A stretch of 64,000 nt of DNA from Kyrpidia tusciae DSM 2912 (GTDB lineage Bacteria > Bacillota > Bacilli > Kyrpidiales > Kyrpidiaceae): NCBI RefSeq assembly GCF_000092905.1, contig NC_014098.1, forward strand, positions 2,232,001-2,296,000. The letters run 5' to 3'. The notes under the pieces are model-generated. The model worked only from the letters and a program-made list of their open reading frames with translations, made no database searches and had not been told where the DNA came from. Positions 8,934 to 17,860 of this stretch are shown piece by piece. A program made the position numbers and the translations under genes. Within the stretch, counting starts at the first letter, position 1; the number at the start of each line of letters is the position of its first letter.

Positions 8934-10277
8934 ATGCACTATATTATTGAAGAATCAGACGAAATTCTAACCACTCATTCGGGTCTGGCTTTGGTCGGGC
9001 GGCTCCTTGGAAAAACTCAACTGGCCAGTCGTCTCAATGCCTTCGACGTACCGGAACGCTCCTATACGACCATCTCGAATCGGGGTGTCGCCTATTCGTA
9101 TCTCGGGCTGTTATGCCAAGGAAAGAGTGACTTTGACCATATCGAACCGTTTCGTGAGGATGAATCCTTCCCCGACGCACTGGGCGTGGCTCATGTGCCT
9201 TCGAGCCCGACACTGCGTCAGCGTTTGGACTTGGTGGCCCCGGACGCCAAACGCCGATGGCAGAGGGCAATTCTCGAGGAGTCTGCCCGTTTGCTGCGCA
9301 TAATCAACATCCCGTTGACTCCGATCGTCCTGGGAGAGGACAAGCGCACCTATCTGCCCCTGGATATCGACGTGTCGCCGTTTGATAACTCCGGGACCAA
9401 AAAGGAAGGGGTTTCTCGAACCTATAAGGGGTGCGACGGGTATGCGCCGATCTTTGCGTATCTGGAGCAAGAAGGATACGCCCTCAACGTTGAACTTCGG
9501 ACCGAGAGCACCCATTGCCAAAAAGGAACGGCGGCGTTTCTCGTGCAAAGCATTCGCTATGCGCACGAGGTCTCAGATATACGGCCACTGGTACGGATGG
9601 ATGCGGGCAACGACAGCGTGGAGAACCTGAAGGTATGCCGGAGTGAGGAGACCGCGGCCGATTTTATCATCAGGAAGAATTTGAGAAAAGAGAGCCCAGA
9701 GGCGTGGCTGCTCACGGCGCAGCAGCACGGGACCTGCGAACAGCCTCGCGAGGGGAAAAAGGTGTATCGGGGAGCGCTCATGAGTCCGATGAAAGGCCTG
9801 GAAAAGCCGGTCCGAATGGTGTTCGAGGTCATTGAGCGAACCATGCTAAGTGATGGCCAGATCCTGCTGATCCCACAGATTGAGGTCTCGGTGTATCTCA
9901 CGAGTTTGCCGGATGATCCCTCGGTGGTCATCGACGTGTACCACGCGCACGGGACGATGGAGCAGTTTCATAGTGAAATCAAGACGGATTTGGATTTGGA
10001 GCGGCTGCCTTCAGGGAAATTCGCGACCAATGATCTGGTGTTGCATTTTGGCCTCCTCGCCCACAACCTGCTTCGCATCATGGGGCAGGAAAGCCTCCAG
10101 GAGCAGGATGGGCCGCTGCGGAAGAAAGCTCAGCGGCGTCGCCTTCGCACCGTGATTCAGAATCTGATCACGTTGGCGGCCAAGATGATCAAGCATGCCC
10201 GGCAAATGCGGCTGCGACTGGGGCGAGGGAATCGGTGGCTGCCTGTGTTTCGGCGGTTGTATGAGGCGTTTGGCTGA
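8934..10277 (+). CDS. IS1380-family transposase
   Basis: 447-residue DDE transposase. Seen: DIDVSPFDNSGTKKEG and the TYKGCDGYAPIFAYL block with the first Asp near residues 145-180, LVRMDAGNDS with the second near 220, GTMEQFHSEIKTDLDLERLP with the Glu near 345-365, and the basic C-terminus RQMRLRLGRGNRW typical of IS1380. The frame is intact and sits between matching inverted repeats, so the element may be functional. A GAGGTGATG ribosome site precedes the ATG. Confidence 0.95.
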   Translation: MHYIIEESDEILTTHSGLALVGRLLGKTQLASRLNAFDVPERSYTTISNRGVAYSYLGLLCQGKSDFDHIEPFREDESFPDALGVAHVPSSPTLRQRLDLVAPDAKRRWQRAILEESARLLRIINIPLTPIVLGEDKRTYLPLDIDVSPFDNSGTKKEGVSRTYKGCDGYAPIFAYLEQEGYALNVELRTESTHCQKGTAAFLVQSIRYAHEVSDIRPLVRMDAGNDSVENLKVCRSEETAADFIIRKNLRKESPEAWLLTAQQHGTCEQPREGKKVYRGALMSPMKGLEKPVRMVFEVIERTMLSDGQILLIPQIEVSVYLTSLPDDPSVVIDVYHAHGTMEQFHSEIKTDLDLERLPSGKFATNDLVLHFGLLAHNLLRIMGQESLQEQDGPLRKKAQRRRLRTVIQNLITLAAKMIKHARQMRLRLGRGNRWLPVFRRLYEAFG

Positions 10278-10445
10278 ACAGGAAGTGCAGGTAACCATAC
10301 GGGGGGCCCCTTTGTACAGGGGTTTATTTCCGCCTGGGCACTTCTCCAATCATCGATCCTTCCCTGCCCTTAAGGGAGCTCAGGAAAGATTACGGACTAT
10401 CTCCAAGCAGATCGACGGCCGATAAGGCCCAGCCATTGGCCGGGT

Positions 10446-10459
10446 ATCACGGATTCAGG
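10446..10459 (-). repeat. IS1380 right inverted repeat
   Basis: ATCACGGATTCAGG, exact reverse complement of the left end. Confidence 0.8.
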
Positions 10460-10818
10460 TATGAATCCAACGCTCCATTTTTTACTTCCCTCCTTTGCCC
10501 TCGTATTCTGGTGGTTAAATGGAGCACGTGGGTGTTGCATCAATGTGAAAGAAGGTAATATGGTAACCCCATTTCGAACGGTCCGGCTTCCACATATGTT
10601 TCTTGACGAGAGCGGCAAGAACGAAGGGCACTCTCCCAACCCTCATCCAAAAGAGTCGGGGTTGGAGCTGTCAGGCTGGACCACCAAGCACGCGGTCCGT
10701 TCGGCCGTACGGCCTTCCAGACGGCCGAGCAGGGCACCTCCCCTTTTTCCAACCCCCACGCCGGCCCGTTCATGGCTGATGGATGGTCAATCAAGCGAAC
10801 GACCCCTGGGCCCCCGCT
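10460..10818. other. Intergenic, no gene recognised
   Basis: 359 bp between the IS1380 right end and the stop of the PLD-like gene. It contains a small palindrome GGCCGTACGGCC near 10703 followed by a GC-rich stretch. No convincing reading frame was found on either strand. Confidence 0.5.
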
Positions 10819-11388
10819 CTACCACACCTTGAAGTTCTTGCTATCGTTCCACATCTGATCAAACTGCTCGTCCCAGGCATTGGCGATCGTCGAATTCCGG
10901 ATCACCACCAACACCTCGTCATTGGTTGTGCTGGCGGCCGTCGAGTAGTTGTACGACCCGGTGGTCACCACGGACTTGTCCGCAATGGTCACCTTCAGGT
11001 GCATCAGCCCGCTGTGGGTATCCACTTTGATCGGGATTCCTGCATTTTTCAGGGTATTCAGCACATCCTGTTGGGTGCGGTTCTGCGCTTCCCCTTCGTC
11101 CGTGATGATCCGCACCGCCACGCCGCGTTGCTTCGCCTGTTTAATCGCTTCGACAATGTCGGGCTTCGTGAGACTATAGATCGCAATGTCCAGGTTCTTC
11201 TTGGCCGAGCCGATGACGTCCTCCAGCTTCTGCTCCGGGTGCTGGCCGGCCCGGGTGAAGGCCCAGTCCACCACTCCCCCGGTGACAGCGGCTTCCGCCT
11301 GGTTCGGAACGGAAGGCAAAACCGCGCTCCCGTAACCGACCAACAACCCCGCGATCAGGATGAGACTGCTGAGAGCGAATTTTCGCAC
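10819..11388 (-). CDS. Exported phospholipase D-like protein, single HKD motif
   Basis: 189 residues from a GTG at 11388, chosen because GGGAGGGGGAA lies 8 nt upstream; an in-frame ATG at 11433 would add 15 residues. The N-terminus is a signal peptide (VRKFALSSLILIAGLLVG, Ala-rich cleavage region near residue 30). The PLD domain follows: helical KLEDVIGSAKKNLDIAIYSLT and the HKD motif HLKVTIADKS with TTGSYNYS near residues 130-150. One HKD per chain is typical of Nuc-type endonucleases and related phosphodiesterases that dimerise to build the active site. It probably acts outside the membrane on nucleic acid or lipid. It stands alone, upstream of a plus-strand sigma gene. Confidence 0.85.
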   Translation of the reverse strand: MRKFALSSLILIAGLLVGYGSAVLPSVPNQAEAAVTGGVVDWAFTRAGQHPEQKLEDVIGSAKKNLDIAIYSLTKPDIVEAIKQAKQRGVAVRIITDEGEAQNRTQQDVLNTLKNAGIPIKVDTHSGLMHLKVTIADKSVVTTGSYNYSTAASTTNDEVLVVIRNSTIANAWDEQFDQMWNDSKNFKVW

Positions 11389-11433
11389 GAAACATTCCCC
11401 CTCCCATGAGATGTGGTCAGATGTGGTCGCCAT

Positions 11434-11737
11434 CGAAAGGCTCCCGGCGACAGAAGCGCTTCGAAGGTGGAACCGGACATCCGGTGCGACGCCTTCGTAC
11501 GGATGTCTTCTGCAATCCGTTCCATTCGTGCCCCAGGCAATTTTACGTCCCGACTATCAAGGCAGTGCTAAGTCCGTTCAAATTCTCTTTTAAAAAATAT
11601 TAAACAGGGTCTGCCGAACGATTGAAGACTCCTGCCGTCCGGAAAATTTTCTTGGGCCGGGAGCGGGACGGGCTGAAACCTCCGGCCCTCTCTCCGGGTA
11701 TAGTGGGGATGGGATCGGGGAAAGGAGGGGCATCCGG
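11434..11737. other. Divergent intergenic region with ECF promoter candidate
   Basis: Separates the PLD-like gene from the sigma-factor gene. An AT-rich patch lies at 11580-11605. The segment 11641-11695 is repeated, with decay, at 43200-43257. The promoter is listed separately. Confidence 0.5.
11674..11703 (+). promoter_or_regulatory. Candidate ECF-type promoter of the sigma gene
   Basis: TGAAAC (11674-11679), a 16-bp spacer, then GGGTATAG. TGAAAC-N16-CGTA is the classic ECF pattern in Bacillus; the -10 here is GGTA rather than CGTA. It lies about 35 bp before the start of the ECF sigma gene, so it would allow autoregulation. A housekeeping -10 (TATAGT, 11699-11704) overlaps it. Confidence 0.4.
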
Positions 11738-12325
11738 ATGTCCGCCGAGGAAGACCGCCGGCTGATCCTCCTCTGCCTCCACGGCGAGGATGAAGGATAC
11801 CGCGAATTGATGAACCGTTACGAAAAATACGTCTACGCCCTGTGTCGCCGATTGACCGGGAACCGGGACGATGCCCTGGACCTCACCCAGGAGACGTTCA
11901 TCCGGGCCTTTCGCCACCTGGACCGGTTTCAGCCCGGGCGACCGTTCAAGCCGTGGCTGCGGCAGGTGGCGGTGCGCCTCTGCCTCAACCGGCAACGCGA
12001 CAAGAGGGCGGGGCAGGGGCATGCCGACCTCTCCCTGGAACATCCCCTGGGTGAACATTTGGTCCTGGCGGACACCCTCGCATCTGGGGATGATCCGGCC
12101 CGGGAGGTGGAATGGCGGGATTTGAGCGTCCGCCTCTGGCAGGCGGTGGAGCGGCTGCCGCCTCCCTACCGATTGGTCGTGACTCTTCGCCATCAGGAGG
12201 GCATGAGTTACCAGGAAATTGCCGACGCGGCCGGCCTGCCCGTGGGCACGGTCAAGACGTATCTGTTTCGCGCCCGAAGCCGGCTCAAGGAAGAACTGGC
12301 CGGTCTTTACGGTTGGGAGGTGTGA
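11738..12325 (+). CDS. ECF RNA polymerase sigma factor
   Basis: 195-residue sigma-70 factor with only regions 2 and 4. Region 2: YEKYVYALCRRLTGNRDDALDLTQETFIRAF near residues 27-60; region 4: LPPPYRLVVTLRHQEGMSYQEIADAAGLPVGTVKTYLFRAR near 140-182, with the helix-turn-helix. It directs RNA polymerase to stress-responsive promoters, probably including its own. It is followed 3 bp later by an anti-sigma gene, the usual arrangement, and then by ytfI and ytfJ. AAGGAGGGG precedes the ATG. The inducing signal is not evident. Confidence 0.93.
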   Translation: MSAEEDRRLILLCLHGEDEGYRELMNRYEKYVYALCRRLTGNRDDALDLTQETFIRAFRHLDRFQPGRPFKPWLRQVAVRLCLNRQRDKRAGQGHADLSLEHPLGEHLVLADTLASGDDPAREVEWRDLSVRLWQAVERLPPPYRLVVTLRHQEGMSYQEIADAAGLPVGTVKTYLFRARSRLKEELAGLYGWEV

Positions 12326-12328
12326 TGG

Positions 12329-12811
12329 ATGGAGTGCCACCCGATGCAATTGCAGACCTATTTGGACGGGGAATTGGATCCGGAGGAGGAGGAAGCGGTG
12401 CGGCGACATCTGGGGGGCTGTCTCGCCTGCCGCCGGGAGTTGGCCGCTTTGAAACTGCTGTGGCTGGAATTGGACCGGGCCGCCGATGTGGAACCGGCCC
12501 CGGAACTGATGTATCAGCGCCGGCAGGTGCTGGCCGCCGTGCGGGAGACCCGGCGACAGTGGCTGAAGGAAGACGGGCACAGCAGGGAATCCCGGGGACA
12601 AAAGGCGGGCTCGGAAGCGCGCCGGGCGGCGTTTCTTTGGTTGGAGGCGCAAGCCGCGGTCTGGCGCCCTGTTTTTGCAGGGATGCAGTATATCCCCGGG
12701 GCGCGCCTCTTGTCCCGGTCCAGCCGGCTGGATAGGGGCTCGGCATCCGAAGAGGGGCCGAAACCGGCGGGGCTGTTGGGCAGACTTCTGCGGCGGAGGC
12801 GGCCCGGATGA
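12329..12811 (+). CDS. Anti-sigma factor with zinc-binding zf-HC2 domain
   Basis: 160 residues. The N-terminus is the ZAS/zf-HC2 motif: CHPMQLQTYLDGELD, then HLGGCLACR, giving the H-x3-C-x2-C signature near residues 26-33. Such proteins bind region 2 and 4 of the cognate ECF sigma and hold it inactive. No clear transmembrane segment is present, only a moderately hydrophobic stretch (AAFLWLEAQAAVWRPVF), so it may be a soluble, redox- or metal-sensing form. It follows the sigma gene with a 3-bp gap and shares its ribosome-binding region. Confidence 0.85.
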   Translation: MECHPMQLQTYLDGELDPEEEEAVRRHLGGCLACRRELAALKLLWLELDRAADVEPAPELMYQRRQVLAAVRETRRQWLKEDGHSRESRGQKAGSEARRAAFLWLEAQAAVWRPVFAGMQYIPGARLLSRSSRLDRGSASEEGPKPAGLLGRLLRRRRPG

Positions 12812-12863
12812 TCGGGGCGATGATCCGGGCAAAATCATCGGTTCCGGCGAGGGGGCCGTCCCC

Positions 12864-13736
12864 ATGATCCTGTTTCTCCGGACCCTGGAGATCGCGGGCT
12901 GGGCGGCGGCGGGGCTGCTCGTCCTCCTCCTGATCGCGCCCTGGCACCTTCGCGGGACGGGCCGGGTCGGGGCGGTATTGCAAGGCGAATTGTCCGCAGC
13001 CTGGTGCCTGGGCCTCGTCCGGATGCGCTTTGCGAGCGGCAGCATCCGACTGGCGGACACCGGCGAGGACCCGGGACGGGCCGGCGAAAGGGATCCACCG
13101 CCGAACAACCGGGAACCGCGGAGCGGCCCTGCACCGCTGGGCGGCCCGGGACCCGCCGTGGAGATTCGCGTGGCGGGAATCCGGGTGATTCGCCGAAGCG
13201 GCTTCTCCCGGGACGCGTCGGCTTCCGGGCGAAAGCGGAGACACCGGCGCCGCGGCCGGCAGGTTCAACGCCGCAGACACACAGGGAGCCAGCGCAACCT
13301 CCTGCGGCTCCTCCGGCGATTCCGCGAGGAGCATGGGCTCGCCCCGGCTCTCCTGGCCTTGCGCCGCCTGGCCGGCGCCCTGCACCTTCAGGTGGGGATC
13401 CACGGCACCTATGCCACCCCGGACCCGGCGCTGACCGGTTGGCTCACGGCCGTCCACGCGGTGCTCGGCTCCGCGGTCGCCTCCGCCGGCGGACGAACGG
13501 GGAGAAAGAGACCCGGGAAAACACCACCGGGCCGGCTGCACCTCGATGTGCAACCGGACTTCGCCGGCTCGGTTCCGGAGCTGGTCCTCACCGGAGATGC
13601 CCGGTTCATCCCAGCGGTGGTCCTCATCGCCGCGCTGTCCCTGCTCGGGAAAAAAGAGATTCGAAACCTGCTTTGGACCTGGCGAAAAACCAAACGAATG
13701 AAGACAACCACAAAGGAGGCTCCTGCTGATGTTTAA
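12864..13736 (+). CDS. ytfI: DUF2953 membrane-associated protein (YtfI-like)
   Basis: 290 residues from ATG 12864, preceded by GAGGGGG 8 nt upstream; a longer frame without a good ribosome site exists. One N-terminal membrane helix (AGWAAAGLLVLLLIAPWHL) is followed by a basic, Arg- and Pro-rich low-complexity linker near residues 60-140 and then the conserved DUF2953 part (about 150-270). In Bacillus the same family (YtfI) sits immediately upstream of the spore protein YtfJ, as here, where the stop overlaps the ytfJ start by 8 bp. Function is unknown; a sporulation role is inferred from the pairing. The long Arg-rich linker is unusual for the family. Confidence 0.7.
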   Translation: MILFLRTLEIAGWAAAGLLVLLLIAPWHLRGTGRVGAVLQGELSAAWCLGLVRMRFASGSIRLADTGEDPGRAGERDPPPNNREPRSGPAPLGGPGPAVEIRVAGIRVIRRSGFSRDASASGRKRRHRRRGRQVQRRRHTGSQRNLLRLLRRFREEHGLAPALLALRRLAGALHLQVGIHGTYATPDPALTGWLTAVHAVLGSAVASAGGRTGRKRPGKTPPGRLHLDVQPDFAGSVPELVLTGDARFIPAVVLIAALSLLGKKEIRNLLWTWRKTKRMKTTTKEAPADV

Positions 13737-14088
13737 AGAAACGGTGGACGCCATCGTGGCGCATTTGGAAAATCTCGTAAACACGAAAACGGTGATCGGC
13801 GAACCCATCACCGCCGGCAACACCACGCTCATCCCGGTGGTCAGCGCATCCTTCGGTTTCGGCGGCGGCGGCGGACAGGGCAATGAACCCGAAGGTTCCG
13901 GGGGCACCGGCAGCGGCGGCGGCGCAGGAGCGAAACTCACCCCCACGGCGCTGGTGGTCATCCGGGACGACGACGTGAAAGTTTTTTCGCTCACCCAAAA
14001 AGGCGCCTTGGAGAGGCTGGCCGAGCTCGTCCCCGAGCTGGCCTCCAAAATCAACCAATTCCGCAAGTCCCCGGAACAGAAAAGCTGA
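13729..14088 (+). CDS. ytfJ: GerW-family sporulation protein YtfJ
   Basis: 119 residues. The pattern MFKETVDAIVAHLENLVNTK..VIGEPI, a Gly-rich central loop (residues 44-66) and ALVVIRDDDVKVFSL near the C-terminus define the GerW/YtfJ family. In Bacillus the gene is made in the forespore and affects germination, including response to some germinants. A good ribosome site (AAAGGAGG) lies inside the ytfI 3' end. It confirms that the host forms endospores. Confidence 0.93.
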   Translation: MFKETVDAIVAHLENLVNTKTVIGEPITAGNTTLIPVVSASFGFGGGGGQGNEPEGSGGTGSGGGAGAKLTPTALVVIRDDDVKVFSLTQKGALERLAELVPELASKINQFRKSPEQKS

Positions 14089-14108
14089 TCCCCGACTTTC
14101 GTCCGGAG

Positions 14109-14178
14109 GCCCGGAGTGCGAACCCGCGCGATGACGGCGATGGATATCCCGCCGGTCGCCCGGCGCGCTCCGGGCTTT
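14109..14178 (+). terminator. Possible terminator after ytfJ
   Basis: GCCCGGAGTGCG (14109-14120) pairs with CGCGCTCCGGGC (14164-14175) apart from one mismatch, followed by TTT. The loop is 43 nt, long for an intrinsic terminator, so this is a moderate call. Confidence 0.35.
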
Positions 14179-14207
14179 GTCCCGCGTTGTTCTCCACAAA
14201 CAAACGA

Positions 14208-14237
14208 TTGACACAGTGCGGACACAATTCTTATGAT
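14208..14237 (+). promoter_or_regulatory. Sigma-A-type promoter of the MFS gene
   Basis: TTGACA at 14208-14213 and TATGAT at 14232-14237 with an 18-bp spacer. The next gene starts at 14359, leaving a leader of roughly 115 nt. Confidence 0.6.
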
Positions 14238-14358
14238 AATGTTGTCTGATCACCGGGACACCTTATGTCTATGCCTCTTCGGTCCGGAATGATGTCCCTC
14301 GGATCGGCGTATGATTTCCCTGTCGAAGTCACCGTCGGCAGGCAAGGGAGGAGTTTTC

Positions 14359-15615
14359 ATGTCTCATCCAAGTTCGCTGAGCGGTCTGGGCGCTGTTGAT
14401 CGACCGACCACTCGGTTCCGTTGGTGGTTCGCGATCGCATTGTGGATTCTTCTGCTCATTTCGTACATCGACCGCACCAATATTTCCATCGCCGGTCCGG
14501 AGATGGTCAAAAGCGGTGTGGTCACCACGAACGCCTTGGCTCTCGCCAACAGCCTGTTTTTGTTTGCCTACGGCCTGGCCAACATCTTCGGGGGCTATCT
14601 CGGAGATCGACTGGGTCCCCGCAAGGTAGCGTTGATCGCGTTGGTTTGGTGGTCGGTGATGACTCTGTTCACCGGAGCGGTGTGGAGTTCCCTGGCCTTG
14701 GTGCTTTCTCGGGTATTGCTCGGCCTCGGGGAAGGGATGCACTGGCCGATGAACTCCAAATGGGTCAAGACCTGGTTTCCGCCCATGGAGCGGGCCCGTG
14801 CGAACATGTTTTGGGAGTTCGGCCTCACCGTCGGACCCATTATCACGGGTCCCCTGGTGACCTGGTTGATCCTCAGTTCGGGATCGTGGCGGGTGCCGTT
14901 TTATGTGATGGCGGTCATCGGGCTGGTGATCATGGTGCCGATCATTTGGTGGGTGGCGAAAGACCGGCCGGAACAGAGCCGTTTCGTGTCCGCATCCGAA
15001 CTGGAGTACATCCGGGCGGGGGCCGAGGCGGAAGCGGAGGAAGCGGGCGAATCCGTGACCGTCGGGGACGTGCTGCGCAAAGGGGATTTTTGGCTGCTGC
15101 TCATCAACTGGTCCGGCATGGCCACCGTCTTCTACGGGATCACCTTCTGGCTGCCGAACTATCTCATGAAGGTGCGGCACATCGACCTGCACATGACCGG
15201 CTTCTGGTACATGCTGCCGTACATTTTGATGACCGTGTTCATGATCATCACCGCACTGATCAGCGACAAACTGATGAAGCGCTCGGTCTTTGCCGGCATC
15301 GGGACCTTGATCGCCGGACTGGGCCTGTGGCTGGGAACCCGAACGGCGGATCTGACCCCGGCGATGATCCTCATCTCCATCTCCGCAGCGATGAACGGCG
15401 TCGTCCTGCCGACAATCTGGAGCTCCCTGCAGCGGATGTTCCCCAGCCGCAATGTCGGCGTGGGCGCGGGCTTGCTCAACGGCCTCGAGAACATCATCGC
15501 CGCCGTCGGGACGTACATTCTCGGCATCTCGTTCGCCGTCGGATTCCCGTATTTAATTATCTTCGCCTTTGTCGGCGGCATCAGCGGCTTGATTCTGACC
15601 AAACGCGGATATTGA
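14359..15615 (+). CDS. MFS transporter, anion:cation symporter (ACS) type
   Basis: 418 residues from ATG 14359, chosen for the adjacent GGGAGGAG; twelve membrane helices. The N-terminal half carries SYIDRTNISIAG, GYLGDRLGPRK (the MFS loop 2-3 motif) and RVLLGLGEGMHWP, which are typical of the ACS family that includes glucarate, galactonate, hexuronate and tartrate carriers. It probably imports an organic anion with protons. It has its own promoter and no enzyme neighbours that would fix the substrate. A decayed copy of its region near residues 325-347 occurs at 43385-43449. Confidence 0.88.
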   Translation: MSHPSSLSGLGAVDRPTTRFRWWFAIALWILLLISYIDRTNISIAGPEMVKSGVVTTNALALANSLFLFAYGLANIFGGYLGDRLGPRKVALIALVWWSVMTLFTGAVWSSLALVLSRVLLGLGEGMHWPMNSKWVKTWFPPMERARANMFWEFGLTVGPIITGPLVTWLILSSGSWRVPFYVMAVIGLVIMVPIIWWVAKDRPEQSRFVSASELEYIRAGAEAEAEEAGESVTVGDVLRKGDFWLLLINWSGMATVFYGITFWLPNYLMKVRHIDLHMTGFWYMLPYILMTVFMIITALISDKLMKRSVFAGIGTLIAGLGLWLGTRTADLTPAMILISISAAMNGVVLPTIWSSLQRMFPSRNVGVGAGLLNGLENIIAAVGTYILGISFAVGFPYLIIFAFVGGISGLILTKRGY

Positions 15616-15676
15616 GTTTGAGCCGTCGGCGGCCCCTTTCGCAGCACCGCCGGCGGCCGCCGACTGCGGAAAACGG

Positions 15677-16321
15677 CTACGAGCCGGTCGGAATGCGATT
15701 CGGTTGAATCCGAACCGACTGCAGGATCAGGCGATCGCCCGATACCTGCCAGCGCGACTCCACGGTGCCCAATCGGTCCACATGGGCGGCACCGGCGATT
15801 GGCTGTTCCCCGATCAAGGCTTCGCCAATCCCGTCCCCGTTCTCATCGACCGGATCGTGCGCCCCTCCGCCCGGCCCCAAGGGCAGAACACGCACACCCT
15901 GCAGTTGAAGGTGCCCGTCCTTCAGGGTCCAGGTCGATGCCAGCACCGCCAACCCGTCCGCGTGATGGGCGCCGGAGACCAACTGTCGGCCTTCGAAAAC
16001 TTCGGCGCCGTCCGGCAGCCGCACCGGCACGAACACGCCGTACCCGTCCACCAATCCCGCGACGGGTTTGAGCAATTTTCCGCTCGCATCGTAAATCCCC
16101 AGCCGCAGGTAGTCGGCCTTGCGGCTGCTGAGGTCGACGGTGATCGACTGTCCGGCGCGGGACTCCGTCACCACCGCCCGAAAGCCGGCCTGATACTCGA
16201 TCTTTGCGCCAAGTCCTGCGTTCAGCTCCTCCCGGGAAACGAGTTCACGGGCGGCTCCCCCGTCAAAAGAGACCAAGAGACTCGTCCGGGTTCCGCCGCT
16301 GCCTCCATGGCCGATGGACAC
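15677..16321 (-). CDS. Hypothetical protein with a DxNxDG calcium-type loop
   Basis: About 214 residues from a GTG at 16321 (GGGGGGTGG lies 7 nt upstream; a GTG at 16339 is also possible). I do not recognise the family. The protein is beta-rich and acidic to neutral; near residue 160 it has DENGDGIGE, which fits an EF-hand/dockerin-like Ca-binding loop. No clear signal peptide is present. It is transcribed away from cydA, and the two share a short divergent promoter region. Codon use is like its neighbours, so it is probably native. Confidence 0.55.
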   Translation of the reverse strand: MSIGHGGSGGTRTSLLVSFDGGAARELVSREELNAGLGAKIEYQAGFRAVVTESRAGQSITVDLSSRKADYLRLGIYDASGKLLKPVAGLVDGYGVFVPVRLPDGAEVFEGRQLVSGAHHADGLAVLASTWTLKDGHLQLQGVRVLPLGPGGGAHDPVDENGDGIGEALIGEQPIAGAAHVDRLGTVESRWQVSGDRLILQSVRIQPNRIPTGS

Positions 16322-16459
16322 CAAGACCACCCCCCTCACAAAATGTCCTCAGTTTGGTTACAACAATTTCAAGAAGAGAACTCTTTGTGCCACGTTCTGT
16401 CACCTCCCACCGGTCTATACTGAACGTGTCAAAGACCACAGAGATTTGGAGGGATGTCC

Positions 16460-17860
16460 TTGAACCCCGTTGAACTGGCACGGTGGCAGTTCGCGATCAC
16501 GACCATTTATCACTTTCTGTTCGTCCCCCTGACCATCGGCATGGTCCTGCTCATCGCCGTCATGGAAACTATATACGTCCGCACCGGCCGGGACGTTTAC
16601 AAAAAGATGGCCGAGTTTTGGGGGAAGCTTTTCCTCATTAACTTTGCGGTGGGAGTGGTCACCGGCATCCTGCAGGAGTTTCAGTTCGGCATGAACTGGT
16701 CGGCCTATTCCCGGTTCGTCGGGGACGTGTTCGGCGCTCCGCTGGCGATCGAAGGACTTTTGGCGTTTTTCATGGAGTCCACTTTTATCGGGCTTTGGCT
16801 GTTCGGTCGGGACCGCATTTCCAAACGCCTCCATCTCGCCTCGATTTGGCTGGTGGCGGCGGGGACCGTCCTCTCGGCCTTCTGGATCCTCACGGCCAAC
16901 TCGTTTATGCAGGAACCCGTCGGGTTCACCCTTCGCAACGGACGCGCGGAGATGTCCGATTTTCTCGGACTCCTGACCAACCCGCAGCTCTGGGTGGAGT
17001 TCCCGCACACGGTCCTCGGGGCGTTCGCCACCGGAGCCTTTTTCATCGCGGGGGTGAGCGCCTGGCAAATTTTAAGGCAACGGCATGTCGATCTGTTCCG
17101 GCGCTCTTTTCAAATCGCCATTCCGGTGGCCATGGTGTCCAGCATTCTGGTCGCCTTGGTCGGCCACGAACAAGCGCAACATCTTGTGCAGGCGCAACCC
17201 ATGAAAATGGCCGCATCCGAAGCCCTTTGGAATACGAGTCCGGAATCGGCGCCCTGGACGGTGTTCGCGCTCATCGATGAAAAGACCGGCCGGAACACGA
17301 TGGAAGTGCAGGTTCCCCACCTGCTCAGCATTCTGGCCTATAACCGGATTGACGGCCAAGTGGAAGGAATCAACCAGTTACAGCAACAATATGTTCAGCA
17401 GTACGGGCCCGGCAACTACGTCCCTCCGGTGCAGCTCACGTTCTGGAGTTTTCGAATCATGGTGCTCGCGGGTACCCTGATGATCCTCCTGGGCCTGTAC
17501 GGGAGTTACCTCGTCGCCAAAAGGAAACTTGCGAACAGCCGCCGTTATCTGCAACTGATGGTCCCGGCCGCGGGGTTGCCGTTTGTGGCCAATATCAGCG
17601 GCTGGGTCATGACGGAGGTGGGGAGACAGCCGTGGACTGTGTTCGGTTTTCTGAAAACGGTCGACTCGGTGTCGCCGGCCGTGAGCCCGGGGGAGATCTT
17701 GTTCACCCTCATCAGTTTCACGGCCATGTATGGAATCCTCGCGGCGGTGGATATCTTTCTGTTCGTCCGGACCATCCGCCGGGGTCCCGATGAACCGGCT
17801 CCGGATGTGCCGGAAACAGATCCCTTTTCGGAGGTGAAGACCGGTGCCGTGGCTCAATGA
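16460..17860 (+). CDS. cydA: Cytochrome bd ubiquinol/menaquinol oxidase subunit I
   Basis: 466 residues. The ribosome site GGAGGG (16448-16453) touches an ATG at 16454 without a spacer, so the TTG at 16460, 6 nt away, is the better start. Multi-pass membrane protein with the heme-ligand His in HFLFVPLTIG near the N-terminus, EFQFGMNW near residue 75, and the GRQPW motif (VGRQPWTVFG) near 385. It holds hemes b558, b595 and d and reduces O2 with electrons from quinol. First gene of cydABDC. A -10-like TATACT sits at 16416-16421; the matching -35 is weak. Confidence 0.95.
   Translation: MNPVELARWQFAITTIYHFLFVPLTIGMVLLIAVMETIYVRTGRDVYKKMAEFWGKLFLINFAVGVVTGILQEFQFGMNWSAYSRFVGDVFGAPLAIEGLLAFFMESTFIGLWLFGRDRISKRLHLASIWLVAAGTVLSAFWILTANSFMQEPVGFTLRNGRAEMSDFLGLLTNPQLWVEFPHTVLGAFATGAFFIAGVSAWQILRQRHVDLFRRSFQIAIPVAMVSSILVALVGHEQAQHLVQAQPMKMAASEALWNTSPESAPWTVFALIDEKTGRNTMEVQVPHLLSILAYNRIDGQVEGINQLQQQYVQQYGPGNYVPPVQLTFWSFRIMVLAGTLMILLGLYGSYLVAKRKLANSRRYLQLMVPAAGLPFVANISGWVMTEVGRQPWTVFGFLKTVDSVSPAVSPGEILFTLISFTAMYGILAAVDIFLFVRTIRRGPDEPAPDVPETDPFSEVKTGAVAQ

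Larger units (their letters stand above)
8825..10459 (+). mobile_element. IS1380-family insertion sequence, 1635 bp
   Basis: Bounded by perfect 14-bp inverted repeats CCTGAATCCGTGAT (8825-8838) and ATCACGGATTCAGG (10446-10459), with one transposase gene on the plus strand. Length is normal for IS1380 elements. The flanking tetramers GTGT and TATG differ, so no target duplication remains, which suggests recombination between copies or an old insertion. Confidence 0.88.

Noticed and set aside
11600-13108. 502-codon minus-strand open frame
   Set aside because: Antisense shadow of the ECF sigma and anti-sigma genes, Pro/Arg/Gln-rich without domains.
12285-14225. 646-codon minus-strand open frame opposite the sigma/anti-sigma/ytfI/ytfJ genes
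   Set aside because: It covers four recognised plus-strand genes and has low-complexity Pro/Arg/Ser composition.
16391-16405. Rex-type operator before cydA (TTGTG...TCAC)
   Set aside because: The half-sites are separated by the wrong distance and the second half is incomplete.
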